The translations under genes were made by a program, and so were the position numbers. Source: Euzebya sp051004735 (lineage in GTDB: Bacteria; Actinomycetota; Nitriliruptoria; Euzebyales; Euzebyaceae). From it: 64,000 nt of DNA. Location of the stretch: positions 1-64,000 of the forward strand of contig JBPCKA010000094.1 of assembly GCA_051004735.1 (NCBI GenBank), in the 5' to 3' direction. Below the pieces are notes generated by a model. The model was not told the origin of the DNA. It saw only the letters and a program-made list of their open reading frames with translations, and did not search any database. Positions within the stretch are counted from its first letter, which is position 1; every line of letters starts with the position of its first letter. Of this stretch, positions 25,927-34,835 are shown piece after piece.

Positions 25927-25955
25927 GTTCGTCATCCCGTCACTCGGCGTTCATT
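25927..25955. promoter_or_regulatory. Candidate PHO box between regX3 and phoU
   Basis: Three 7-mers spaced exactly 11 bp apart, GTTCGTC (25927), CGTCACT (25938) and GTTCATT (25949), each match the actinobacterial GTTCACC half-site at 4 or 5 of 7 positions. The setting, divergent between a RegX3-like regulator and phoU, is where such a site is expected. The match is imperfect. Confidence 0.4.
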
Positions 25956-26035
25956 GTTCACACGATGCTGCCCTGTCCGGATGCGTCGGGGCAAGCTGGA
26001 ATCAAACGGTTGCGAACTGGGCGACAATGGGTCGT

Positions 26036-26716
26036 ATGGACACGGCGCGCGTACTCCGAACCGAGTTCCGCGCGGCACTGGCCGCCGGGGAGGACCGGGT
26101 GCTGCTGCTGGGACGACGAGTCCAGCAGGCGGTGGGGTTGGCAATGACGTCCTTGGAGGCTGAGTCAGGCGAACTGTGTCAACAGATCCTTGAAACCGAC
26201 GATCAGGTCGATCTGGACTGCCACCAGTTGGAACACGACATCTTCGTACTGATGAACCTCCAGAGCCCGATGGCTCGGGATCTGCGGTTGTTGGTCGGCT
26301 TGCAGAAGGTCCTCGGCAACATCCAGCGGATCGGGGATGGAGCAGTCAACATCGCGCGGCTGGGAGCAGATCTGGTGGGGCTTGGAGGATCCTCAACCGA
26401 ACTGTTGGCTCAGATGCACGAGCTGGGCAGACGTGCTGAGCGCGCTGTTCGGACGGGCCTGGACTCATTCGGGCATCGCCGTGACACCGTCGATTCCGTC
26501 GGTGCGGTGGAGGACCAGATCGACCTGCTTCACGACGGTCTCACCGCCCGGCTGATCCAGCACGCCACCCTCGGCCGGGCACAGACGGAGTGGGCGATAC
26601 GCATGGTCCTGGTCAGCCGGCATCTGGAACGCATCGGGGACCACGCCGTCAAGATCGCTGAAGAGGGCGCGTTCGTGGCAACGGGCCACCGACCCTCCCC
26701 AGTCTCACGCCACTGA
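26036..26716 (+). CDS. phoU: PhoU phosphate-signalling protein
   Basis: A 226-residue all-helical protein made of two PhoU repeats. Each repeat shows the metal-binding acidic pattern: ETDDQVDLDCHQLE near residue 57 and SVGAVEDQIDLLHDG near 155, with the helix ends NIQRIGDGAVNIA and HLERIGDHAVKIAEE. PhoU links Pst transporter status to the phosphate kinase. ATG 26036 or 26027 are both possible. No pst genes occur in this window. Confidence 0.92.
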   Translation: MDTARVLRTEFRAALAAGEDRVLLLGRRVQQAVGLAMTSLEAESGELCQQILETDDQVDLDCHQLEHDIFVLMNLQSPMARDLRLLVGLQKVLGNIQRIGDGAVNIARLGADLVGLGGSSTELLAQMHELGRRAERAVRTGLDSFGHRRDTVDSVGAVEDQIDLLHDGLTARLIQHATLGRAQTEWAIRMVLVSRHLERIGDHAVKIAEEGAFVATGHRPSPVSRH

Positions 26717-27020
26717 GCACAGTGCCTCTGATGCTGGGGCACTACTGTGGCATTGCCAGCTCCACCATGCCCACCGTGGCGGACCGAGGGCCCTTGTCAA
26801 TCGAGCACTTCGCCCAGTCGCGCGACTGGACCCCACGCGCATCCTGTGCATGACCTCGATGACCGGGGCGTACCGCTCCCCCACCTTGGACCTGTAACGT
26901 GCGCAGCTATGAGGATCATGCCCGCACGCTGTCGGGCGACTACTTCGTCCAGTCCTACGGGCCATGCACCGCCACCGCCGACCAGTAGACCAGGCGGTGT
27001 GTGACAGGGAGGATTGGACG
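26717..27020. other. Intergenic stretch without a recognisable gene
   Basis: About 300 bp separate phoU from the pterin dehydratase gene. Short open frames occur on both strands but none resembles a protein, and no RNA gene or long hairpin stands out. The final 40 bp contain the promoter-proximal part and the GGAGG Shine-Dalgarno of the next gene. Confidence 0.5.
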
Positions 27021-27677
27021 ATGAGCACACAGAGAATCAGCGGCGATCAGATTGCACAGATGGACCTTGCCGACTGGCGGTCGATGTATCAGGCGTTGGA
27101 GGCACGTTTCCGAACGGGCGACTTCGCCACCGGGCTGCGAATGGTCAACCTGATCGGCCAGGCCGCCGAGGAGGCCAACCATCACCCCGACATCGACTTG
27201 CGCTACAGCCATGTCAACATCCGGCTGATCAGCCACGACATCGGCGGCAAGACACAACGAGACGTCGATCTGGCCCGGCAGATCAGTCACATCGCTGCCG
27301 ATCTGGGCGTAGAGGCTGATCCGGCCTGCGTGTCCCGCGTGGAGATCGGACTGGACACCTGGGATGCCGCCGAGATCCGGCCGTTCTGGCAGGCGGTGCT
27401 CGGTCTGCGGCACGACACCGATTTCGATGACCTTCGCGACGACGAAGGCGACCTGCCCACAATCTGGTTTCAGGACTGCGAACCTCACCCCGAGCCGCAC
27501 CAGCGGTTCCACCTGGACATCCGCGTGCCACCCGAGGTGGCGGGGCAGCGCATCGCTGAGGCGCTGGCCGCCGGCGGCACGCTGATCTCGGACACCCGCG
27601 CGCCCACCTTCACCGTCTTGGCCGACCCGCAGGGCAACCGGATCTGTGTCTGCACCCACGCCGAACGCACCGACTGA
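27021..27677 (+). CDS. Pterin-4a-carbinolamine dehydratase fused to a VOC/glyoxalase-like domain
   Basis: A 218-residue two-domain protein. Residues 1-100 match pterin-4a-carbinolamine dehydratase with the active-site signature EEANHHPDIDLRYSHVNIRL (His-His near residues 53-54) and HDIGGKTQRDVDLA. Residues 103-215 are a vicinal-oxygen-chelate domain (VEIGLDTWDAAEIRPFW, RFHLDIRVPPE, LADPQGNRICV). The first half recycles 4a-hydroxytetrahydropterin or acts as a DCoH-like partner. The second half has an uncertain ligand; a metal site is not obvious. GGAGG lies upstream of ATG 27021. No pterin hydroxylase is nearby, so the physiological partner is unknown. Confidence 0.85.
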   Translation: MSTQRISGDQIAQMDLADWRSMYQALEARFRTGDFATGLRMVNLIGQAAEEANHHPDIDLRYSHVNIRLISHDIGGKTQRDVDLARQISHIAADLGVEADPACVSRVEIGLDTWDAAEIRPFWQAVLGLRHDTDFDDLRDDEGDLPTIWFQDCEPHPEPHQRFHLDIRVPPEVAGQRIAEALAAGGTLISDTRAPTFTVLADPQGNRICVCTHAERTD

Positions 27678-27706
27678 GGGCCCAGCGACTGAGGGCCAAA
27701 GATCCG

Positions 27707-29791
27707 CTACTGGCCGTGGGCCCGTTCCATCGCGCGTGTCTGCAGCACCTCGTGGGTCTCACCGTCGGGCTCGACGGCTTCGCGGTGCCAGCGGCCATCG
27801 GCTGACAAGTCCCAGGCCGAGGCCCGATCTGCCAGCAGGATGTCCAGGATCTCCTGCAGTTGCGCCCGGTTGCCAGGGTCCGGGATGGGGATGATCGCCT
27901 CGACCCGACGGTCCAGGTTGCGGCTCATCATGTCGGCCGATCCAATCAGATAGTCAAGCTGACGGTCGGGCTGGCCAAAGCGGAAAATGCGGGAATGCTC
28001 CAGGAACCGCCCCACGATCGAGCGCACGGTGATGGTCGGGCTCAGCTCGGCAACTCCCGGCACCAGGGCACACATCGAGCGGACGATCAGGTCGATGGGC
28101 ACACCGGCCTGGGAGGCGTCGTAGAGGGCATCGATGACGTCGCGGTCCACCAGGTTGTTGCACTTGATGATGATCCGGCCATCGGGTCCTGCCTCGGCTT
28201 CCCGGCGGATCAGTCGTAACAACCCCTCCCTCATGTTGCCCGGTGCCACCAGCAAGGACTTGTACCCGTCCGCCGCGGAGTAGCCGGTCAGCATGTTGAA
28301 CAGGTGCGACAGGTCTTCGCCGACCTCGGGACGAGTGGTGAAAACCCCGACATCTTCATAGATGCTGGCCGTGGTCGGGTTGTAGTTGCCCGTGCCGATG
28401 TGGGCGTAGCGGCGCAACCGGCCGTGTTCCTCGCGGACCACCAGGCAGGTCTTGGTATGGGTCTTCAACCCGATCAGGCCGTACACGACATGGACCCCGG
28501 CGGATTCGAGGTTCCTGGCCCGTCTGATGTTTGCCTCCTCGTCGAACCGCGCTTTGAGTTCGACCAGGGCGACCGTCTGCTTGCCGGCCTCCGCAGCACG
28601 GATCAGGGCGGCCACGATCGGTGAGTCACGGCCCGTCGTCCGGTAGATCGTCAGCTTGATGGCCACGACCTGCGGGTCATCGGCCGCCCGTTCGATGAAG
28701 GCCTGGGTGGTGTCCTCAAATGATTCATAGGGATGGTGAACCAGCACGTCACCGGCCCTGATGCGCGACCACATCTCATCTCCCCGGCCCAGAGTGCTGG
28801 GCACCTGGGGCGTCCACTTGGGGTGCAGCAGGTCGGGGCGGTCAAGGTGGGCCAACTGCCACAGCCCGTCCATGTTCAGCAGGCCGGGGATGTGGGTGAT
28901 GGCCGCCGGTTCGACATCCAGTTCCTCGGTGAACGGCTGCAGCAGGTCCGGCGGACAGTCAGCGGCGGCTTCGATCCGCACCACCTTGCCGAACCGACGT
29001 TCCAGCAGCCCGGATTCGATGGTCTCCAGCAGATCCTCGGCCTCCTCCTCGGCGAAGGCCTGATGGGCGTGACGCGTGACGCGGAACAAGCCGTGCTCGA
29101 TCACGGTGACCGAGGGGAACAGCCGGGGCAGGAACGTGGCGATCACCTGCTCGGTGGGGACCAGCCTGACGCTGCGGTCGTGCTCACCCGGCAGCACCAC
29201 GAACCGCTTCAGCTGATGGGGAATCTTGATCCGGGCCAGTGAGGGGCGGCCGTCTTGCAGGCGCAGACGAACAGCCAGGTTCATCGATAGTGTCGAGATG
29301 TGAGGGAAGGGACGCCCGGGATCGATGGCCAGAGGGGTCAGTAGCGGAAACATCCGCTGCTCAAACACCTCTGCGCAGTGTTCGTGGTCAGCAGCGGTCG
29401 CCTGGCTGTAGTCGATGATCTGGATGCCCTCCTTCTCAAGCTCCGGGCAGAGGACCTCGTTCAGGATCTTGGCCTGGCGGACGGCAACCTCACCAAGGAT
29501 CGCCCGGATCGCCCCAAGCTGGCCGGCGGCGCTGAGCCACCCCCGCGCATCGTTGCCGTTGTCGGCGTCCTGCCGGATGAGGTCCAAGCGTTTCTGCACC
29601 CATTCGTCGGTGTTGCCGGAGTAGATCGCACAGAACTTGACCCGCTCCAACAACGGCTTGGTCGGATCCAACGCCAAGGCCAGCACCCGTGCGTTGAACG
29701 CCAACTGGGACAGTTCGCGGTCGCCGTACCGAGCCCCCTCGGGGGTCGGGGGAAAGGGGATCAGCGGATCCAGTTGCTCCATCCCCCCCAT
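27707..29791 (-). CDS. ppk: Polyphosphate kinase 1
   Basis: This enzyme reversibly makes polyphosphate from ATP at the membrane. It is 694 residues, normal for Ppk1. The N-terminal domain starts GDRELSQLAFNARVLALA; NTDEWVQKRLDLIRQD follows. The catalytic C-terminal domains hold VALVELKARFDEEANI and YAHIGTGNYNP with the phosphorylated His (near 430), then LYDASQAGVPIDLIVR and SADMMSRNLDRRVEAI. The start may be ATG 29791 or 29782. It sits within reach of the regX3/senX3 and phoU genes. Its upstream region is crowded with a dispersed short repeat. Confidence 0.95.
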   Translation of the reverse strand: MGGMEQLDPLIPFPPTPEGARYGDRELSQLAFNARVLALALDPTKPLLERVKFCAIYSGNTDEWVQKRLDLIRQDADNGNDARGWLSAAGQLGAIRAILGEVAVRQAKILNEVLCPELEKEGIQIIDYSQATAADHEHCAEVFEQRMFPLLTPLAIDPGRPFPHISTLSMNLAVRLRLQDGRPSLARIKIPHQLKRFVVLPGEHDRSVRLVPTEQVIATFLPRLFPSVTVIEHGLFRVTRHAHQAFAEEEAEDLLETIESGLLERRFGKVVRIEAAADCPPDLLQPFTEELDVEPAAITHIPGLLNMDGLWQLAHLDRPDLLHPKWTPQVPSTLGRGDEMWSRIRAGDVLVHHPYESFEDTTQAFIERAADDPQVVAIKLTIYRTTGRDSPIVAALIRAAEAGKQTVALVELKARFDEEANIRRARNLESAGVHVVYGLIGLKTHTKTCLVVREEHGRLRRYAHIGTGNYNPTTASIYEDVGVFTTRPEVGEDLSHLFNMLTGYSAADGYKSLLVAPGNMREGLLRLIRREAEAGPDGRIIIKCNNLVDRDVIDALYDASQAGVPIDLIVRSMCALVPGVAELSPTITVRSIVGRFLEHSRIFRFGQPDRQLDYLIGSADMMSRNLDRRVEAIIPIPDPGNRAQLQEILDILLADRASAWDLSADGRWHREAVEPDGETHEVLQTRAMERAHGQ

Positions 29792-29849
29792 ATCTAGCGG
29801 ATCCAAGCAAACAGAAGGTGTCCAAGCTGCGTTGCTCAGTTGGTTTGGT

Positions 29850-30041
29850 CCGAACCGCACGGCGTTTGCTCCCCCCAAACCGCACGGATTGCTGGGTCCC
29901 CCGAACCGCACGGATTGAACAAGGAGTGGGGTCCGGTGGCCGCCGAGCGTGGTCAATCTGTGGGGTCGGGCCAGTCAAATCAACGGTTCTGACTGAAAAT
30001 CGGCTGCTGAAGCCGGCGGCGGTCTGTTCAATCTGTGCGGG
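29850..30041. repeat. Dispersed short repeats upstream of ppk (five copies)
   Basis: Three plus-strand copies of a motif with core CCRAACCGCACGG (at 29850, 29875, 29901; the last two continue with ATTG and the third with ATTGAAC) are followed by two inverted copies, at 29951 (GGTCAATCTGTGGGG) and 30026 (GTTCAATCTGTGCGGG). They fall in the ppk promoter region and reach into the putative start of the nuclease-like gene. Related copies lie on its other side. Confidence 0.7.
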
Positions 30042-30814
30042 CCGTGAGACGGGGCGCCGAGCTATCCACAGGCCCGAGAGAAATCCCCGGCGTGGTGACG
30101 CAGACGTGGCCAACAGTCATGCGATGTACGACAACTCGCATCGTTGATCCGGCCCAGGCCCTGGCGGACATGGCTCCGTTGATGGCAGACGAGAACACCC
30201 TCAGACCCACTTTCGACCGGGCCCGCAACGGCCTTCAGCTGGAGGTGCCGACACTGTGTGATCGGTGGAGGCAACTTGACACGCCTGGTGCCCGCCGATT
30301 CCTGGACCTTGAACGTCGAGGGGTTCTTGAACAGGAGAGCGACGGCGAGCGCGAGGCATTCCGACTCCTGTTCGCGGGACGCTGGCCAGTTCCTGATTGT
30401 CAGGTCGTGGTCCTGGGGGCGTTGCGCGCCGACTTCGTTTTCATCTCCGCCGGGGTGATCGTTGAGTACTTCGGCAAAGCCACCCATAAGGATCGATTCG
30501 TCGCGGATCTGACGCGTCTGCATGCCCTTCAGGCCGCCGGGTTCATCGTCATCGTCGTGGTCGCCGGCATGCTCCGCGAAGCCACGCAGCTGTCGAACTA
30601 CATCTACCGCCAGGTGCAGGTGCGTGAGGACTTGATCGCCAGGGGCGCCATACCGCGTCCTGTGCTACCACTCCAGCCACGGCGGATGCGGCCCCTGACC
30701 ACCCCTGTAGGCGACCGGTCATCAGTCGATCACCGGCCACCTGGTGGTCCGGCCTCGCCGTCGGCGCGCACCAATTCCTCACACATTGAACATGACCCTC
30801 GGTGGCGCAAATGA
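30035..30814 (+). CDS. Orphan AbiEi/DUF559-like nuclease-fold protein, possibly truncated
   Basis: A 259-residue frame; the start is unclear (GTG 30035, or ATG 30119). Residues 40-100 resemble the linker region of actinobacterial AbiEi-type proteins (TTRIVDPAQALADM, then a paired-helix stretch). Residues 105-190 resemble a Vsr/DUF559 PD-(D/E)XK fold: QVVVLGALRADFVF, VIVEYFGKATHKDRF and LHALQAAGFIVIVVV, with Asp and Glu at plausible catalytic positions. The N-terminal HTH expected in this family is absent, and the C-terminal 45 residues are low-complexity. No partner toxin gene is adjacent. It could be a remnant or an active orphan. Both flanks carry the same dispersed repeat. Confidence 0.5.
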   Translation: MRAVRRGAELSTGPREIPGVVTQTWPTVMRCTTTRIVDPAQALADMAPLMADENTLRPTFDRARNGLQLEVPTLCDRWRQLDTPGARRFLDLERRGVLEQESDGEREAFRLLFAGRWPVPDCQVVVLGALRADFVFISAGVIVEYFGKATHKDRFVADLTRLHALQAAGFIVIVVVAGMLREATQLSNYIYRQVQVREDLIARGAIPRPVLPLQPRRMRPLTTPVGDRSSVDHRPPGGPASPSARTNSSHIEHDPRWRK

Positions 30815-30945
30815 CGAAGGGTCATACCCGCAGGTCAACGACCCGTGGTGCCTCCCCGGGGCACACATTGACCATGGTTGAGGGGCAGACCAGAGCACTC
30901 CCTGTTCAATGTGTGCGGTTTGGGAGGGGCGGGGTGCGGTTTGGG
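30779..30945. repeat. Dispersed short repeats downstream of the nuclease-like gene (four copies)
   Basis: Copies related to those at 29.9 kb: TCACACATTGAAC at 30779 and GCACACATTGACC at 30861 on the plus strand, then inverted GTTCAATGTGTGCGGTTTGG at 30904 and GGTGCGGTTTGGG at 30933. The shared core is CCAAACCGCAC followed by two variable bases and ATTGAAC. The first copy overlaps the end of the nuclease-like gene, and the last lies 14 bp past the glpX stop. Confidence 0.65.
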
Positions 30946-30958
30946 AGGGGAGGGGAAG

Positions 30959-31942
30959 TCAGGCGCCGTCGGCACCCAGCTCCTTCAGTTTGGTGGTGGT
31001 GTGGCTGGCCTTGATGTAGCGGACGGTGCCGGACTTTCCGCGCATGCACAGCGAGTCGGTGACCACGCCCCGGCCGGTGTAGTTGACCCCGTCCACCAGG
31101 TCCCCGGTAGTGACGCCCGTGCAGACGAAGAAGGTGTCCTCACTTGACACCAGGCGTTCGGTGGTCAACACCTCGTTCAGGTCATAGCCCTGGTCGGCGG
31201 CAGCTCGCGCTTCCTCATCACTACGTGCCCACAAACGGCCCAGCATCTGCCCCCCCAACGCGCGGATGGCGCAGGCCGTCACGACCCCCTCGGGGGTACC
31301 GCCGATGCCGATCAGGACATCTACGTTCTTGTCGGGCATTGCCGCCAACAGCCCTCCCGCGACATCGCCGTCCATCAGCAATCGCAGCCGGGCCCCGGCA
31401 TCCCGGACCTGCTGGGCCATGTCGGCGTGGCGGTCACGGTCAAGCATGATGACGGTCAGGTCACTGACGCTCTTGCCCTTCGCCTTGGCGATTCCGGCCA
31501 GATTGTGTGCCAGGGGGGCGTCGATGTCGACCACCCCCGCCGCATCGGCGCCCACTACCCATTTGTTCATGTACACCATGGGCCCGGGGTTGAACATCGA
31601 GCCTCGAGGGGCCATCGCCAGGACGGCCAGGGAACCGGGCCGACCCTGCGCCAACAGCCGGGTGCCATCGATGGGGTCCACCGCGATGTCGGTCTCGGGA
31701 CCGTTGCCGGAGCCGACCTGCTCCCCGTTGAACAACATCGGGGCTTCGTCCTTCTCGCCCTCGCCGATCACGACGACACCGTCCATCTGCACGGTCGTCA
31801 GCATCTTGCGCATGGCATCCACGGCGGCCTGGTCTCCGGCCTCCTTGTTGTTGCGTCCCATCCACCGGCCGGCCGCGATGGCGGCGGCCTCCGTGGCACG
31901 GACAAGTTCAAGGGCGAGGTTGCGATCAGGCTTGGTCATCAT
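30959..31942 (-). CDS. glpX: Class II fructose-1,6-bisphosphatase
   Basis: The gluconeogenic enzyme that dephosphorylates fructose-1,6-bisphosphate. The 327-residue length and motifs fit GlpX: VVVIGEGEKDEAPML (metal-binding Glu/Asp) near 58, VDPIDGTRLLAQGR near 90, MLDRDRHADM near 168, and IGIGGTPEGVVTACAI near 215. Two adjacent ATG codons (31942, 31939) are possible starts. The enoyl-CoA hydratase gene upstream ends 49 bp before it, so the two may be co-transcribed. Confidence 0.95.
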   Translation of the reverse strand: MMTKPDRNLALELVRATEAAAIAAGRWMGRNNKEAGDQAAVDAMRKMLTTVQMDGVVVIGEGEKDEAPMLFNGEQVGSGNGPETDIAVDPIDGTRLLAQGRPGSLAVLAMAPRGSMFNPGPMVYMNKWVVGADAAGVVDIDAPLAHNLAGIAKAKGKSVSDLTVIMLDRDRHADMAQQVRDAGARLRLLMDGDVAGGLLAAMPDKNVDVLIGIGGTPEGVVTACAIRALGGQMLGRLWARSDEEARAAADQGYDLNEVLTTERLVSSEDTFFVCTGVTTGDLVDGVNYTGRGVVTDSLCMRGKSGTVRYIKASHTTTKLKELGADGA

Positions 31943-31991
31943 TTGGCAGGCTACTCCGTCGGCATCAGCAGACCCCCCGTGGGGACGTGGA

Positions 31992-32777
31992 TCAGCGGTG
32001 CTTCCAGGCCGTGGCCGACCAGCCCGACGTGGTCTTGGGATTCGGGGCGGTCAGGGCGGTGTAGTCCCCACCCGCCTCGGCCAACGCGTGTAAGCCGTCG
32101 TTCTCCGCCGCGACCCGGTCTCCCAAGCCCGTGAAGCGGTCGAACTGCGCTTTGAGGAATGTCACGGTGCGCAGGTCGTTGGCGGCGATCGACTGGGCAA
32201 CCTCCAACCCGACAGGCAGCGGGTCAGCGCCCGTCAGCCGCTGGACAATGCCCAGGCGGTGGGCCTCGGTCACGTCGATTGTCCGTGATGTCAGGACCAG
32301 GTCCTTGGCCTGACCATGCCCGACCAACCCGACCAACTTGGCCGCCCCGACGGGAAAACCCAGAGAGGCACCGGGGAAGCGCACCACCGTGTCGGGTGCG
32401 GCCACGCGGATGTCGGCTGCCATCGCAACCTCGGCGCCACCCCCCACACAGGCCCCCTGCAGCACGGCCACGGTGGCCTTGGGGCATGTCGCGACCATCT
32501 CATAGACCTGACTGAACAACTCCATACGCCGGACCTGCCCCGCCAGGTCCAGGGGCTCTTTCACATCGGCTCCGGCCGAGAAATGCCCGGCGTTGCCGCG
32601 CAGCACGACCACGGCCACCCGGTGGTCATTGACGGCGTCGGTCAGGGTGTCCAGCAAGCTGGCCAGCAGCGCGGTGTTCATCGCGTTTCGAGCCTGTGGC
32701 CGGGACAGGGTGACGGTCCGTATCACCATCCCCTGGGCATTGGCGGCGGAGATGTCGTGAATCTGGACTAGTGGCAT
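31992..32777 (-). CDS. Enoyl-CoA hydratase/isomerase family protein
   Basis: A 261-residue crotonase-fold protein. The oxyanion-hole strands are GNAGHFSAGADVKEP near residues 61-75 and LQGACVGGGAEVAMAADIRVA near 104-124 (split: ACVGGGAEVAMAAD). The catalytic Glu position after GGG and in the next helix region reads FPGASLGFPVG, without the usual paired Glu, so it may be an isomerase or other crotonase rather than a classical hydratase. ATG 32777 gives the natural N-terminus. It lies upstream of glpX in the same direction and is divergent from corA. Confidence 0.82.
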   Translation of the reverse strand: MPLVQIHDISAANAQGMVIRTVTLSRPQARNAMNTALLASLLDTLTDAVNDHRVAVVVLRGNAGHFSAGADVKEPLDLAGQVRRMELFSQVYEMVATCPKATVAVLQGACVGGGAEVAMAADIRVAAPDTVVRFPGASLGFPVGAAKLVGLVGHGQAKDLVLTSRTIDVTEAHRLGIVQRLTGADPLPVGLEVAQSIAANDLRTVTFLKAQFDRFTGLGDRVAAENDGLHALAEAGGDYTALTAPNPKTTSGWSATAWKHR

Positions 32778-32879
32778 GGGCCCGCAGATTAGCGGCCAGC
32801 GGTGTCCCTCAGCCGTCACTGACCAACGCTCACCGCTAGCGTTTGAGACTGACATTGGACGAACAGGGCGGAGGTAACG

Positions 32880-33848
32880 GTGCTGCTGGGCTGGTTTGTG
32901 TACGCCGACGGGAAGGAAGTCGACAGCGGCACCTCGCTGGCCGAGGTCAGGCCACAACGCTCGGACGGCGAGTTCGTGTGGATCCGGGTGGTCGAGCCGA
33001 CTCCCGGCGAGATCCGGGAATTGACGGCGGTCTTCGGACTGCCGGAACTTGCGGTCGAGGACGCGGTCACGGCCCATCAACGTCCGAAGTTGGAACGCTA
33101 CGACGACACCGTCTTCCTGGTCCTGAAGCCCGCCGAGTACAACGATCAGGCCGAGACCATCTCACTGGGTGAGATCCACGTGTTCCAGGGACGGGGGTTC
33201 TGCATTACGGTCAGGCATGGGGACATCGGTCAACTGAGCGACGTTCATCAGCGGTTGGAAGCAACCCCCGAACTGATGGCGCTGGGCTCAGCTGCGGTGT
33301 TGTACGCCGTCGCCGACCAGGTCGTTGATGCCTACATCCCGGTCATCCAGGGTCTTGAGGTGGACATCCTGCAGATCGAACGGGCGGTGTTCGATCAGGA
33401 TCAGCAGCCACCGACCGAGCGAATCTACGGCCTGATCCGTGAGGTGCTCGAATTCCAACGCGCCACCTCGAATCTGCTGCTGCCGCTGGATGACCTGGCC
33501 AAGGGCAGGATCGCCGGGGTGGACAGGGGCATGAACCCGTTTTTCCGCGACGTGGCCGATCACGCGCAGCTGGTCCAGGAGAGCGCTGAGAACTTCCGCG
33601 AACTTCTCAGCGACGCGCTGCAAGCCAATCTGGCCTTCATCGGACTGCAGGAGAACCGGGATCAGCGAAAGATCTCCGCCTGGGCGGCCATCGCCCTGGT
33701 CCCCACCATCATCGGAGGGATCTGGGGCATGAACGTCGGATCCCTCCCCTTCACGGACTCGTTCTTGGGATTTCCGGTCCTGATCCTGATCATGGCGTCG
33801 GTATCGGGATACCTGTACTGGCGGCTGCACCGCAGCGGCTGGTTGTGA
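32880..33848 (+). CDS. corA: CorA family magnesium/cobalt transporter
   Basis: A 322-residue pentameric divalent cation channel. The N-terminal cytoplasmic alpha-beta domain is followed by long helices (VDAYIPVIQGLEVDILQIE), then two C-terminal transmembrane segments. The family's signature loop after TM1 reads GIWGMNVG near 283 (GMN present). The short extracytoplasmic loop after it is acidic-poor. GTG 32880 is preceded by a very good GGAGG. Confidence 0.93.
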   Translation: MLLGWFVYADGKEVDSGTSLAEVRPQRSDGEFVWIRVVEPTPGEIRELTAVFGLPELAVEDAVTAHQRPKLERYDDTVFLVLKPAEYNDQAETISLGEIHVFQGRGFCITVRHGDIGQLSDVHQRLEATPELMALGSAAVLYAVADQVVDAYIPVIQGLEVDILQIERAVFDQDQQPPTERIYGLIREVLEFQRATSNLLLPLDDLAKGRIAGVDRGMNPFFRDVADHAQLVQESAENFRELLSDALQANLAFIGLQENRDQRKISAWAAIALVPTIIGGIWGMNVGSLPFTDSFLGFPVLILIMASVSGYLYWRLHRSGWL

Positions 33849-33989
33849 CCCGGGGACGATTCTTACCGCATCGGGTGTGGGGACTGCCCGCCCACCGGCC
33901 TGAAGAACGCGGGTAGCAACCACTGGGCGTCAGCCGCGGCGTGTCCCGTGGTCAGCTCGCCAAGCGCTCAGGTGATTCCTGCGCTGCAT

Positions 33990-34742
33990 TCATAGGGCAG
34001 AGAGTTCTCCTCGCTTGGCCGGCTGCTGGACAATGAAGGTCTTTCGAGCCAATCGTCGCGTCACAAACCTGGGTGCAACCACTGCTGTCCGATAGGCGCG
34101 TCGCAGCGATTCGGCACGCGGCCTGTCACCCACATACTGCGGATTCGGTGCAGGCAGACCCAGCGCCTCGGCATAGGCGCGGGCAAAACGCAGATGACCC
34201 AAGGCAGAGGGGTGGATCCGGTCGAGGGCCAGTTCCCCACGGCTGAGGGGATGCGGCTGTCCCAGATCGATCACGATCACGCCGTGGCGGTTCGCGGCGC
34301 GATTGGTGGCGTCGTTCAGCGCAGCCACGCGCCCTTTCAACAGACGCGCGACCAGGCTGGCATGACCAAGATCGGGAAGCAGGGCCGTCACGATCGTCGC
34401 CTGGGGGCACTGCTCATGCAGTTCGGCGAAGATCTGCTGGATCACCCGGGCGATCGACTCCACGGGGTAGCGAACAGCGATGATGTCGTTGATGCCCGCC
34501 ACGACGCTGATCAGGTCTGGGCACAGTGCGACGGCAGCGGGAACCTGGTCGGCCAGTACCTCTGCTGCCCGGACGCTGGGACGAGCCAGGTTGGCATAGA
34601 CCGCCGGGGGGTTATTCACACTCACGCTGTGGGCAAGCAGATCGGCGAATCCGCGCAGTTTCCCGTCCGGGTAGTAGTCCCCCACTCCGGTGGTCAGCGA
34701 ATCTCCCAGCGCCACAAACCGTCGAAATCGCATCTGCGGCAA
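33990..34742 (-). CDS. SGNH/GDSL hydrolase
   Basis: A 250-residue hydrolase. Block I is FVALGDSLTTGVGD with the nucleophile Ser near 15; block II Gly is not well marked; block III GINDI near 84 has the oxyanion Asn; block V DRIHPSALGHLRFA near 178 has the catalytic Asp and His. No signal peptide is seen, so it is probably cytoplasmic. The substrate is unknown (ester). An internal ATG at 34733 is an alternative start. It is divergent from the small HTH gene. Confidence 0.85.
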   Translation of the reverse strand: MPQMRFRRFVALGDSLTTGVGDYYPDGKLRGFADLLAHSVSVNNPPAVYANLARPSVRAAEVLADQVPAAVALCPDLISVVAGINDIIAVRYPVESIARVIQQIFAELHEQCPQATIVTALLPDLGHASLVARLLKGRVAALNDATNRAANRHGVIVIDLGQPHPLSRGELALDRIHPSALGHLRFARAYAEALGLPAPNPQYVGDRPRAESLRRAYRTAVVAPRFVTRRLARKTFIVQQPAKRGELSAL

Positions 34743-34835
34743 ATGTAATCCGATTGGTCCAGGTGCGATGTCACACCCGTGTGGTTAGCTTGTGTGGTAG
34801 AACGTCTGTTCGTGAATCACATGAGAGGAATTCAC

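Noticed and set aside
30035..30814. A complete AbiE toxin-antitoxin system
   Set aside because: Only one gene with partial similarity is present, without the N-terminal HTH or a neighbouring nucleotidyltransferase toxin.
30802..31014. A short plus-strand frame past the nuclease-like gene
   Set aside because: It lies across dispersed repeats and the antisense of glpX, with no protein-like pattern.
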